Shown here: piece after piece, positions 1-5,725 of the stretch | Layout: each line of letters opens with the position of its first letter | How positions within the stretch are numbered: position 1 is the stretch's first letter | Assembly: GCA_964503775.1 (NCBI GenBank) | Contig: CAZDBS010000015.1 | Coordinates: 1 to 16,913 of the forward strand | DNA from: CAZDBS01 sp964503775 | GTDB lineage: Bacteria; Patescibacteriota; Saccharimonadia; Saccharimonadales; CAZDBS01 | Direction of reading: 5' to 3' | DNA length: 16,913 nucleotides | The notes under the pieces: generated by a model | The model's database searches: none | What the model saw: the letters and a program-made list of their open reading frames with translations, nothing else | What the model was told of the DNA's origin: nothing | Translations under genes and position numbers: made by a program

Positions 1-833
1 CCACGGCCGATAAGCACGAAGCGCTTGTCTTTGATGAGCTCGTTGTGGATGGCCTGGGTGGTGACGTTTTTACGTTTGAAATCGCTTTTCTTGATAGCTT
101 CGGCGATGTCGTTGAAGTGCATTGGCTTCTTGCTGTCCTGGAGGACGACGTAGATCTTGTCCCGAATGTTTTTAGGATTAACGGTTGGCCACTTGATAAG
201 GCCCCACATACCCCGCAGGGTTGCGAGATGCTTGGAGGTGCTAGCTAGAGCCTCGACACTTTTGACATCATGCTTGACGCTTCCCAATTTCCCATGGATT
301 GTAGTCGGGTCAGCCGGTTGACCATGCTCGCGGATGGTTTCGACGATGGTGTTGGCCATGTCACGAACTTGTTTCTCAGTGTGCTTAGCAGCGATGCCAA
401 CGGAGTGGAAAAAGTGATCGTTTTCTTCTACGACCGTCAGGTTTGGAGATAGTTCGGCGAGGAAAGCGACGTGAGCTTGGTCTTTCTTAGTGTTGTCTTT
501 GTGAAATTTGGCCGAAAGATCGGTGACGCGGGCTACACCGCCCATTTTCTCGAGTTCAGTGATAAGTACTCGCTCGACTTCTTGAATGTGTGGCAATGAG
601 TCCTCAGCTTGAGCTTTAAGACGGGCCATGATGGCCTTCTCCAGCTGACGCACACGTTCACGAGTGATACCGAGGAGTTCCCCGATCTGTTCTAGAGTCT
701 CTTTGCGGTCGTAGAGTCCATATCGGCGGGCTACAATTTCACGTTCTCTTTCGCGATCAATGGTCGACAAAATATCCTTGGTTGCTTGCCAAAGATCGAC
801 ATTAGTTGCGGTGATTGTAGCCTCTTCTGCCAT
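1..833 (-). CDS. Sigma-70 region 4 / HARE-HTH regulator, 3' end cut by window
   Basis: The reading frame starts at ATG 831-833 and runs off the left edge, giving 277 complete residues. Residues about 25-75 match sigma-70 region 4: an R-E-R-E-R-E-I-V-A-R-R-Y-G-L stretch, then TLEQIGELLGITRERVRQLE, the helix-turn-helix that reads the -35 box. Residues about 222 to the cut end (RDKIYVVLQ...FNDIAEAI) match a HARE-HTH domain, the fold at the N-terminus of Gram-positive RNA polymerase delta (RpoE). No sigma region 2 lies at the N-terminus, so this is not an ordinary sigma factor; it probably binds RNA polymerase or promoter DNA as an accessory regulator. The start is fixed by an SD (AGGAG, 841-845) 7 nt upstream and a near-consensus promoter at 906-934. 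Domain calls are from motif reading; the role is inference. Confidence 0.85.
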   Translation of the reverse strand, partial: MAEEATITATNVDLWQATKDILSTIDREREREIVARRYGLYDRKETLEQIGELLGITRERVRQLEKAIMARLKAQAEDSLPHIQEVERVLITELEKMGGVARVTDLSAKFHKDNTKKDQAHVAFLAELSPNLTVVEENDHFFHSVGIAAKHTEKQVRDMANTIVETIREHGQPADPTTIHGKLGSVKHDVKSVEALASTSKHLATLRGMWGLIKWPTVNPKNIRDKIYVVLQDSKKPMHFNDIAEAIKKSDFKRKNVTTQAIHNELIKDKRFVLIGR

Positions 834-905
834 GCCTGTTCTCCTCTGTTAATTCGTCGAAATATATTGTTTTGTTCGACTAATATGCACGAATAAGGTA
901 GCTAT

Positions 906-934
906 ATTATAAAACACGTTTATGTATACGTCAA
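906..934 (-). promoter_or_regulatory. Sigma-70 promoter of the sigma-R4/HARE-HTH gene
   Basis: On the minus strand a -35 TTGACG (929-934) and a perfect -10 TATAAT (906-911) are separated by exactly 17 nt. Transcription should start near 899, giving a leader of about 66 nt that contains a GTCGAA/TTCGAC stem-loop just before the SD at 841-845. Confidence 0.85.
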
Positions 935-1053
935 TACCTTGTTCTGATAAGTTTATTGTAGCACTTACTGGACGTGACGCGAAATATTTATGCACCCTGC
1001 CTATAGTGCTTGTGGATAAGTCCAATTTCTTGTCTACTCCGTAGATGTTGTTG

Positions 1054-1075
1054 GCACTTTTGACACCAAAAGTGC
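1054..1075 (-). other. Palindromic hairpin of the TTTTG-N4-CAAAA family, copy 1
   Basis: A perfect 9-bp stem (GCACTTTTG with CAAAAGTGC) closes a 4-nt loop. It lies about 78 nt beyond the hammerhead ribozyme, at the far end of the 3' region of the 127-aa gene. No U tract follows on either strand. Two similar hairpins follow topA and pth, so an end-of-transcript role is possible. Confidence 0.5.
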
Positions 1076-1152
1076 TGGACCTGATGACACTTCGCTTTAT
1101 GAGTAACATAGTCAGCCGTGCAATGAGAGGTCAATCTATTACCTCTATTCTT

Positions 1153-1208
1153 CCCCACTTTCGTCCTTCTAGGACTCATCAGCATACAAACACATGTATG
1201 GAGTGGGG
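1153..1208 (-). ncRNA. Hammerhead ribozyme, type III, complete core
   Basis: Read 5' to 3' on the minus strand: stem III strand CCCCAC (1208-1203); UC (1202-1201) as the U-H of the cleavage triplet; stem I CATACA/TGTATG with a 6-nt loop (1200-1183); the invariant CTGATGA (1182-1176); stem II GTCC/GGAC with a 5-nt loop (1175-1163); the invariant GAAA (1162-1159); and stem III strand GTGGGG (1158-1153). The last A of GAAA can pair with the U of the triplet, as required. Every invariant core base is present and all three stems are perfect. Predicted self-cleavage is between 1201 and 1200. It lies about 105 nt beyond the stop of the 127-aa gene, on the same strand, so it should cut that gene's 3' untranslated region. 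Confidence 0.93.
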
Positions 1209-1224
1209 ATAACAAGGAGTGGTG

Positions 1225-1318
1225 ATGTAGCGTGGGTGGGAGGCGATGCAGTGCGCATCAGGTGTTTCTGGCGTCGCAAGCGACAACTACACCGCCTCCC
1301 TGCCGTTAGTGGCTACAT
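1225..1318 (-). other. Structured RNA/DNA junction overlapping a stop codon
   Basis: Nested helices are visible: ATGTAGC (1225-1231) with GCTACAT (1312-1318), GGGAGGCG (1238-1245) with CGCCTCCC (1293-1300), and inside them a GATGC/GCATC hairpin (1245-1259) and a GGTGT/ACACC arm (1261-1293) capped by GTCGC/GCGAC (1273-1284). This makes a closed multibranch structure. On the minus strand the outer helix includes the TAG stop codon (1313-1315) of the 127-aa gene, and the element is followed about 17 nt later by the hammerhead. I do not recognise the family. It could be an RNA element or a folded single-stranded DNA site. Confidence 0.6.
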
Positions 1319-1696
1319 ATGAAACGCGGCCTCAACCATGTCGTCTCCTGTGAAGAGAGTCCCTTTTCGGCGCACCACGCTATAAATAGCCTTAAATCTG
1401 ACAATTGGTACATTATCCTCAATTACAAACAGCTCTTTCACCCACCTCGGAGCTCTGACAACTTGCTTTGAAAGTAAGTAGCCAGTCAGGATCCAAAAGT
1501 CGCCCCCCAGAAGTTGGTGGCCCTCGATGCCGTTAATGTAGGCTTCGGCTGCCCAAGCGTGTCTGATTTCCTGGTCGGTAGGTTCAAGCATAAGAGTGAA
1601 GTCCTTCCGATCAGTCCATGTTACTCGACCGATCTCGAAGAGTTGGGCAAACAACTCAAACTTGTTGTCGCCCTCTACAATCATAGCTTTGGACAC
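1313..1696 (-). CDS. Hypothetical protein, 127 aa, hammerhead-associated
   Basis: I do not recognise this protein. It is soluble-looking, has no signal peptide or membrane segment, and is rich in aromatic and charged residues (for example RHAWAAEAYINGIEG and GGDFWILTGYL). The start is GTG 1694-1696, supported by an AAGGAG SD 8 nt upstream; a nearby ATG is out of frame and too close to the SD. A TTGACT-17-TATTAT promoter (1812-1840) gives a leader of about 108 nt. The stop codon sits inside the helix of the 1225-1318 structure, and the 3' region continues into the hammerhead ribozyme, so gene, structure and ribozyme probably form one transcript. The good SD and promoter argue for a real gene; its function is unknown. 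Confidence 0.7.
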   Translation of the reverse strand: MSKAMIVEGDNKFELFAQLFEIGRVTWTDRKDFTLMLEPTDQEIRHAWAAEAYINGIEGHQLLGGDFWILTGYLLSKQVVRAPRWVKELFVIEDNVPIVRFKAIYSVVRRKGTLFTGDDMVEAAFHM

Positions 1697-1811
1697 CAGT
1701 CCATCTCCTTGTTGTGAAGTGTCACGGGCGTAAGAGCCGGACCTCTGTTACTCGATCTGTTAGAATCAAGCCCCCTGGCACCAGCCAAGTATTCCTTGCG
1801 GATTAGTGACT

Positions 1812-1840
1812 ATAATAGCATAATCCTGATAAATAGTCAA
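1812..1840 (-). promoter_or_regulatory. Promoter of the 127-aa gene
   Basis: The minus strand has -35 TTGACT (1835-1840), a 17-nt spacer and -10 TATTAT (1812-1817). The predicted start near 1805 lies at the base of a short hairpin with a GCAA tetraloop (TAATCC/GGAATA, one mismatch). The rest of the 1697-2019 spacer holds an interrupted long-range pairing (CTGGGTA near 1868 with TACCCAG near 1928, and CTGTTGTC with GACAACAG) and the hairpins after topA; I see no gene in it. Confidence 0.75.
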
Positions 1841-1942
1841 TCAACGTCACCTCTGTTGTCTCGTGGGGTCTGGGTACTTGGATTGAGCCTGATTATGACA
1901 ACAGAACCATCAAGCTAAGTACACGATACCCAGCGGTTTTCC

Positions 1943-1988
1943 GAACCTTTTGACGTCAAAAGGTTCATAGCGCCCCGCTGTGGCGGGG
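1943..1988 (-). terminator. Tandem hairpins after topA, without a U tract
   Basis: On the minus strand, about 31 nt past the topA stop, a CCCCGC/GCGGGG hairpin with a 4-nt loop (1973-1988) is followed by a perfect 10-bp stem GAACCTTTTG/CAAAAGGTTC with loop ACGT (1943-1966). No run of T follows, so this is not a standard intrinsic terminator. Position and strength suggest an end-of-transcript or RNA-stabilising role. The second hairpin belongs to the TTTTG-N4-CAAAA family also seen at 1054-1075 and 10791-10814. Confidence 0.5.
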
Positions 1989-2019
1989 TAAGAAAATGAT
2001 AATTGGGATAAATAAAAGA

Positions 2020-4059
2020 TTACTTCTTCTTGAATCTTCGAAAGCTTTTCTTGGCCGGAGCCTCAGCAATAAGCTTCTTGCACTGCTCCAACGTCAGACT
2101 CTTGGGGTCCGTATCTTTCGGTATCTTGGCGTTTTTCTTGCCGTCAGAGATATAGGGGCCGTATTGGCCGTTCAGGACTTGGATGGTCGTGCCCTCAAAC
2201 GACTGGATGATACGGCTGGCTTCCTTCTCTAGTTTTTCTTTGATCAGTATTTGAGCTTCTTCCAGAGTGATGGAGTTAGGATCGAGTGGTTTGATAGATA
2301 CGAACATCTTCCCCACTTTGATGTACGGGCCGAACCGTCCGATGTTGGCTAAGATGTCCTGTCCGTCACCCGTCTTCCCCACTGTTCGGGGTAATTCAAA
2401 CATTTTCAAAGCCTGCTCGATAGTGACGCTGTCCATAGTGCTGCCTTCGGGGATAGGTGCGAAGAGTGGTTTCTCCTCGTCTTCTACCTGCCCTATCTGG
2501 AGCATCGGTCCATAGCGGCCATAGCGGGCGTATACAGTGCGGTTGGTCTTGGGGTCATGGCCGATCTCGCGCATCTGTGAAGTCTCGCTGCGACTGACAT
2601 CGGCTGATTTCTCTATAAGGGGATGAAATAGTCCATAGAAGTCTTTTAGCATGTCCTGCCAGGANNNNNNNNNNNNNNNNNNNNNNNNNNNNNNNNNNNN
2701 NNNNNNNNNNNNNNNNNNNNNNNNNNNNNNNNNNNNNNNNNNNNNNNNNNNNNNNNNNNNNNNNTTGGAGAATACTTCAGTGGCAGTCATGTTTTGTAAC
2801 GGTAGGATTTGACCCTGCTTCACATCCGGTAGGATGACATCGTCTTTCCCGCCCCCGTAGACTTTGAGAAAACCGTCAAATAACAGGACTTCACCTTTAG
2901 CAATGAAAGCTGGGTCGGGAGTCCCTGTCCGTTCTATCCTGACCTCTGTCTTATCGACTTTGGCTGGGGCCATCTGGGATGAGAGGGCTCGTTGCCAGAT
3001 GAGTTGGTATATTTTCATCTGTTGTGCATCAGTGCCGGCTTCGATGACTCGGAAGTCGGTAGGACGAATAGCTTCGTGGGCTTCCTGAGCGGAGGCGTTT
3101 TTGGTCTTGAATTGGCGGACCTGATGGTATTGCTCTCCATACGTGGATTTGATGTAATCTCCAGCTGCGGCTATGGCTTGTCCGGAGAGGTTGGTGCTGT
3201 CGGTACGCATATAGGTGATGCGACCACTTTCGTAGAGTCGTTGCGCGAGCTGCATGGTTTGTTTGACGCTGTAGCCCAGTCGGCGTGAGGCTTCTTGCTG
3301 AAGTGTAGAGGTCGTAAACGGTGCGCCAGGACTGCGGGTGCCTGGTTTTTTCTCGATGTTTGCAACTTTGAATTCGGCGCCGAGGCTCTGCTCCAGATAC
3401 CCCTGAGCTTCATCGACGCTATCGAAACGAACACTCAGCTCGGCTGGCAATTCCTGACCGTCAGCTGTGAATATAGCTGTGACTTTAAAAGTCGAAGTAC
3501 TTTCGAAAGCTAATATCTCCCTCTCGCGCTCGACGATTAGACGAACGGCTACTGACTGTACTCTACCGGCACTCAAGCCACGTTGAACCTTTTTCCATAA
3601 CACAGGGCTTAGTTCGTAGCCAACGAGTCTGTCGAGTATACGACGGGCTTGTTGGGCGTCAACTAAGTGTTTGTCGACGGTGCGAGGATTCTCGATGGCG
3701 TGCAGGATGGCGGGCTTGGTAATCTCATGGAATACGATGCGCTTGGTCGTGACCGGATCGAGCTTCAGGGCTTCACAGAGGTGCCAGGAGATGGCCTCAC
3801 CTTCTCGGTCTTCGTCAGATGCTAGCCAGACGGTATCGGCAGCCTTTGCTGCTTTGCGGAGCTCGGCAACCACCTTTTTCTTATCAGGGCTTATCTCATA
3901 AGTAGGCTCGAAGTTTTTGGCGGTATCGACGCCGATGCCCTTCTTTGGCAAATCACGGATATGACCAAAAGACGACTTCACAATGAAATCTTTACCGAGG
4001 TATTTCTCGATGGTCTTAGCTTTGGCTGGCGACTCGACGATGACGAGGTTTTTGGACAT
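2020..4059 (-). CDS. topA: DNA topoisomerase I (type IA), interrupted by a sequence gap
   Basis: This enzyme relaxes negatively supercoiled DNA by transient cleavage of one strand. The N-terminal TOPRIM domain is clear (MSKNLVIVESPAKAKTIEKY, then ASDEDREGEAISWH with the metal-binding acidic residues), and the catalytic tyrosine lies in GRITYMRTDSTNLS. The C-terminus has three glycine-rich topoisomerase C-terminal repeats (GRYGPMLQIG, GRFGPYIKVG, GQYGPYISDG) in place of zinc fingers, ending in a basic tail. Ns at 2665-2764 replace part of the gene: the conserved IGRPSTYA region, expected between the two flanks, is absent from both, so roughly 90 residues are missing and the real gap is larger than 100 nt. 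The ATG has no SD, and a TATACT -10 box lies 9 nt upstream, suggesting an almost leaderless mRNA. Confidence 0.97.
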   Translation of the reverse strand: MSKNLVIVESPAKAKTIEKYLGKDFIVKSSFGHIRDLPKKGIGVDTAKNFEPTYEISPDKKKVVAELRKAAKAADTVWLASDEDREGEAISWHLCEALKLDPVTTKRIVFHEITKPAILHAIENPRTVDKHLVDAQQARRILDRLVGYELSPVLWKKVQRGLSAGRVQSVAVRLIVEREREILAFESTSTFKVTAIFTADGQELPAELSVRFDSVDEAQGYLEQSLGAEFKVANIEKKPGTRSPGAPFTTSTLQQEASRRLGYSVKQTMQLAQRLYESGRITYMRTDSTNLSGQAIAAAGDYIKSTYGEQYHQVRQFKTKNASAQEAHEAIRPTDFRVIEAGTDAQQMKIYQLIWQRALSSQMAPAKVDKTEVRIERTGTPDPAFIAKGEVLLFDGFLKVYGGGKDDVILPDVKQGQILPLQNMTATEVFSXXXXXXXXXXXXXXXXXXXXXXXXXXXXXXXXXXSWQDMLKDFYGLFHPLIEKSADVSRSETSQMREIGHDPKTNRTVYARYGRYGPMLQIGQVEDEEKPLFAPIPEGSTMDSVTIEQALKMFELPRTVGKTGDGQDILANIGRFGPYIKVGKMFVSIKPLDPNSITLEEAQILIKEKLEKEASRIIQSFEGTTIQVLNGQYGPYISDGKKNAKIPKDTDPKSLTLEQCKKLIAEAPAKKSFRRFKKK
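2665..2764. other. Assembly gap (100 N) inside topA
   Basis: The run of exactly 100 N is a scaffold placeholder. Unlike the other two gaps, its flanks share no sequence. Comparison with the usual topoisomerase IA order of motifs suggests roughly 280 nt are missing. Confidence 0.9.
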
Positions 4060-4068
4060 ATATATGTA

Positions 4069-4074
4069 AGTATA
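4069..4074 (-). promoter_or_regulatory. -10 box of topA, near-leaderless start
   Basis: TATACT on the minus strand ends 9 nt before the topA ATG (4057-4059). A start 6-8 nt after the box leaves 1-3 nt of leader. No SD is present. The -35 region is weak. Confidence 0.5.
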
Positions 4075-4140
4075 CGATACGTTATCTATCTAAAATGCTT
4101 TGCAAGGTTACAAGGCTTGTTCTAAAAAAGCAAGCTCCAT

Positions 4141-4173
4141 GTACTGCGTAGGGGACCGTCCCCTACGCAGTAC
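4141..4173. repeat. 33-nt perfect palindrome, copy 1
   Basis: Sixteen bases, GTACTGCGTAGGGGAC, one unpaired C, then their exact reverse complement. A close relative lies at 8545-8579. It sits 22 nt beyond the terminator of the small membrane-protein operon, between that operon and topA. It may be a REP-like element or a bidirectional transcription barrier. Confidence 0.85.
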
Positions 4174-4195
4174 CATCTGGAAACCTTTTAAGAAA

Positions 4196-4218
4196 CAAAA
4201 AAACCACCTAGGGTGGTT
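4196..4218 (-). terminator. Intrinsic terminator of the four-gene small-protein operon
   Basis: On the minus strand AACCACC (4218-4212) pairs with GGTGGTT (4208-4202) around a 3-nt loop, and the stem runs into seven T residues. It closes the unit starting at the 5197-5225 promoter, about 85 nt after the last stop codon. Confidence 0.88.
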
Positions 4219-4304
4219 GCTGTTACATACTTGGTGAGAATGACAGAGAATGGTTTGAAAGGATTGGTTCGCTGTTAGGCGAAGTGAGCACCCCGAAGGG
4301 CGGT

Positions 4305-4559
4305 TCAGGGGTCACGTGTGACCTCATCCCCGCCTTCGAGCGTCTTGTAGGTCCATGGACTCCAGATGAAGGCGTCGAACCCTCGGCCGTTGTTTGCCAT
4401 GCCTACTGCGGCAAGCATGATCGCGACGACGATGATGACCGGAAGAGCCCAGAGACTATCCACGATCATGCAAATGGTCACAGCAAGGAGGCAGGAAACG
4501 ACGAGTACCGTCTGCTTCCAAGTGGACCGGTGTCGTGGTTGGACTGTAGTTCCGTGCAC
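4305..4559 (-). CDS. Small membrane protein, 84 aa (4th gene of operon)
   Basis: Unrecognised. After a basic N-terminus (VQPRHRSTWKQ) come two hydrophobic segments, about residues 18-33 (VLVVSCLLAVTICMIV) and 37-54 (WALPVIIVVAIMLAAVGM), then a polar tail (NNGRGFDAFIWSPWTYKTLEGG). It is probably a two-span inner-membrane protein. The GTG start at 4557-4559 is supported by an AAAGGA SD 5 nt upstream. It is the last gene of a four-gene unit and is followed by the terminator at 4196-4218. No recognised domain tells its role; phage holins and secretion-system components are possible alternatives that I cannot support. Confidence 0.7.
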   Translation of the reverse strand: MHGTTVQPRHRSTWKQTVLVVSCLLAVTICMIVDSLWALPVIIVVAIMLAAVGMANNGRGFDAFIWSPWTYKTLEGGDEVTRDP

Positions 4560-4588
4560 GAAGTTCCTTTCGTGTTGGTGGTGGGAGG

Positions 4589-4804
4589 CTACGAGCTTGC
4601 GCTGGTAGTGGTCGAAGTTTGATTATCCTTCTTGACGAAGGGCTTGAGCACGAGGTCGACAGCGATGCTGACGAACCGAGTTGCTCCGAAAGCAACTGCG
4701 CATAGTATGGCAACTGCTGCGAATAGGACGAGTCCTATGGGAGCGAGTGTCAGACCGATGCCCAGGCCGATGAGCTTGAGTACTCGACCTACGCGTCTGC
4801 GCAA
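4589..4804 (-). CDS. Small membrane protein, 71 aa (3rd gene of operon)
   Basis: Unrecognised. The N-terminus is strongly basic (LRRRVGRVLK), followed by a long hydrophobic region (about residues 10-55) that could form one or two spans (LIGLGIGLTLAPIGLVLFAAVAILC described in outline only), then KPFVKKDNQ and a Ser/Thr-rich tail. The start is TTG at 4802-4804, chosen because an AAGGAG SD lies 5 nt upstream and no ATG or GTG is better placed. That SD begins next to the TGA of the preceding gene, so the two are tightly packed and probably translationally coupled. Confidence 0.65.
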   Translation of the reverse strand: MRRRVGRVLKLIGLGIGLTLAPIGLVLFAAVAILCAVAFGATRFVSIAVDLVLKPFVKKDNQTSTTTSASS

Positions 4805-4815
4805 GCGAGCTCCTT

Positions 4816-4932
4816 TCAGTGCGAGGCACCAGTTTGCTCGAGGATGATGAGTATCACCACGAAAATTCCGCCTAGTGCGATAGCCGCAAAGACGACGGGC
4901 GCCATCGGATGATGGATTTTACCACGCTTCAC
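4816..4932 (-). CDS. Single-span membrane peptide, 38 aa (2nd gene of operon)
   Basis: Read directly from the minus strand: a GTG start at 4930-4932, a short basic N-terminus (KRGKIHH), one hydrophobic segment (VVFAAIALGGIFVVILIIL) and the tail EQTGASH. It starts 10 nt after the previous gene's stop; a weak purine-rich SD (GAGAAG) is present. The same packing, strand and membrane character as its neighbours support it. The function is unknown. Confidence 0.6.
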   Translation of the reverse strand: MKRGKIHHPMAPVVFAAIALGGIFVVILIILEQTGASH

Positions 4933-4942
4933 AGCAACTTCT

Positions 4943-5065
4943 CTACTTTCTACGAACCAGCTGGTATGACGCGGGATTCATCATCACCTTGATCGCTACA
5001 TACGTAGCAGAGGCGGCGAAGAACGCACCGAGTAACACACGATCTGTGGTGGTACGAGAAAACAC
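4943..5065 (-). CDS. Single-span membrane peptide, 40 aa (1st gene of operon)
   Basis: Begins at GTG 5063-5065 with an AAAGGA SD about 11 nt upstream. The protein has a short polar N-terminus (FSRTTTDR), one moderately hydrophobic segment (VLLGAFFAASATYVAIKVMM) and a basic end (QLVRRK). The frame stays open upstream to 5152, but that extension would run through the strong leader hairpin at 5095-5146, so the shorter start is preferred. It is the first gene after the promoter at 5197-5225. The function is unknown. Confidence 0.5.
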   Translation of the reverse strand: MFSRTTTDRVLLGAFFAASATYVAIKVMMNPASYQLVRRK

Positions 5066-5094
5066 GGGGAAGATAATCCTTTCATGTATATTCC

Positions 5095-5146
5095 GGAAAT
5101 CGGAACACTGAGATCGAGTTGTCTCGATCACTTCGCTCCGACTTCC
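5095..5146 (-). other. Second leader hairpin of the small-protein operon
   Basis: On the minus strand GGAAGTCGGA pairs with TCCGATTTCC (nine pairs, one mismatch), then a symmetric 7/7-nt internal loop, then a perfect GATCGAG/CTCGATC stem with loop ACAA. It lies about 17 nt before the SD of the first gene. Similar interrupted hairpins occur in the leaders at 7836-7876 and 8894-8933. Confidence 0.65.
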
Positions 5147-5167
5147 GACCATTCTCTGTCAAAGTGC

Positions 5168-5189
5168 GGTAATGTCCGAAAACAATACC
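5168..5189 (-). other. 22-nt hairpin at predicted 5' end of the operon mRNA
   Basis: On the minus strand GGTATTGT pairs with ACATTACC (one U-U mismatch) around a 6-nt loop. It starts 8 nt after the -10 box, so it should form the very 5' end of the transcript, as at 7008-7029 and 7786-7807. Confidence 0.55.
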
Positions 5190-5196
5190 AGAACAT

Positions 5197-5225
5197 ACAT
5201 TAGCATAATAAAGCAAATTTATCAA
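5197..5225 (-). promoter_or_regulatory. Promoter of the four-gene small-protein operon
   Basis: The minus strand has -35 TTGATA (5220-5225), a 17-nt spacer and -10 TAATGT (5197-5202) with a TGC extension directly before it (extended -10). The -35 overlaps the stop codon of the preceding 148-aa gene. The predicted start is at about 5189. Confidence 0.7.
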
Positions 5226-5668
5226 GTATGGCTAATATCTGTAGTGCTGGTAGGTGATTGAGATATAACTGTGATACGGCGGAGATCGGCTCCTAGTGCT
5301 TCCCTAGCTATATCGATGCCATCCTCGACACGCTGCATCTCATCCAGCGATGCCGCTTCTCCTAGCTCAAGCTCCATGCTTTCTCTTACGAGGTGGCCAG
5401 TGAATGCTGCGAGATTGGTAAATCCTTGACGCCCTGCTTCAGCAGTGCTTACGGTTTGTCTCATGGCTATATAAAGAACGGCGGCTTTAACAGTAGTTTC
5501 TGGTTTTGAAGACGCATGCTCTGTGATAATACTCTCCTTGGCTTGATCAAATTTTCTAGATCCTGATGGTCGCTTTGGCGTCGATTTGTGGCGTCCCGGA
5601 TAACCAGGGTGCAGTGTCTGAAATTTTTTGACTTCTGTCCTAGATCTCTTGGAGGCTTGGCTACTCAT
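5222..5668 (-). CDS. Hypothetical protein, 148 aa
   Basis: Unrecognised. The first 45 residues are very basic and probably disordered (SSQASKRSRTEVKKF, RHKSTPKRPSGSRKF), which fits nucleic-acid binding. The remainder looks helical (KAAVLYIAMRQTVSTAEAGR, ESMELELGEAASLDEMQRVEDG) and ends in a Ser/Thr-rich tail. No signal peptide or membrane segment is present. The ATG at 5666-5668 has no SD, and a weak TTGAGA-17-GATCCT promoter with TGC extension lies just upstream, so a near-leaderless mRNA is possible. It diverges from dprA across 57 nt, so the two promoters overlap. Confidence 0.65.
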   Translation of the reverse strand: MSSQASKRSRTEVKKFQTLHPGYPGRHKSTPKRPSGSRKFDQAKESIITEHASSKPETTVKAAVLYIAMRQTVSTAEAGRQGFTNLAAFTGHLVRESMELELGEAASLDEMQRVEDGIDIAREALGADLRRITVISQSPTSTTDISHT

Positions 5669-5710
5669 AATGGATAGAGGATCGCATAAATGATCTAAAT
5701 TCTCAATATT

Positions 5711-5719
5711 TGTTATTCT
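5711..5719 (+). promoter_or_regulatory. Extended -10 promoter of dprA, leaderless
   Basis: TGT followed by TATTCT (5714-5719) forms an extended -10 box ending 6 nt before the dprA ATG at 5726. The expected start falls on or beside the A of the ATG. There is no SD. Confidence 0.6.
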
Positions 5720-5725
5720 GAAGTC

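Noticed and set aside
849..1215. Minus-strand frames of 75-86 codons across 849-1215
   Set aside because: They run over the hammerhead, the promoter and the leader of the sigma-R4 gene, have no SD and unlikely composition.
4943..5152. A 69-codon version of the first small-protein gene starting at 5152
   Set aside because: It would translate through the strong leader hairpin and has no SD; the GTG at 5065 follows AAAGGA.
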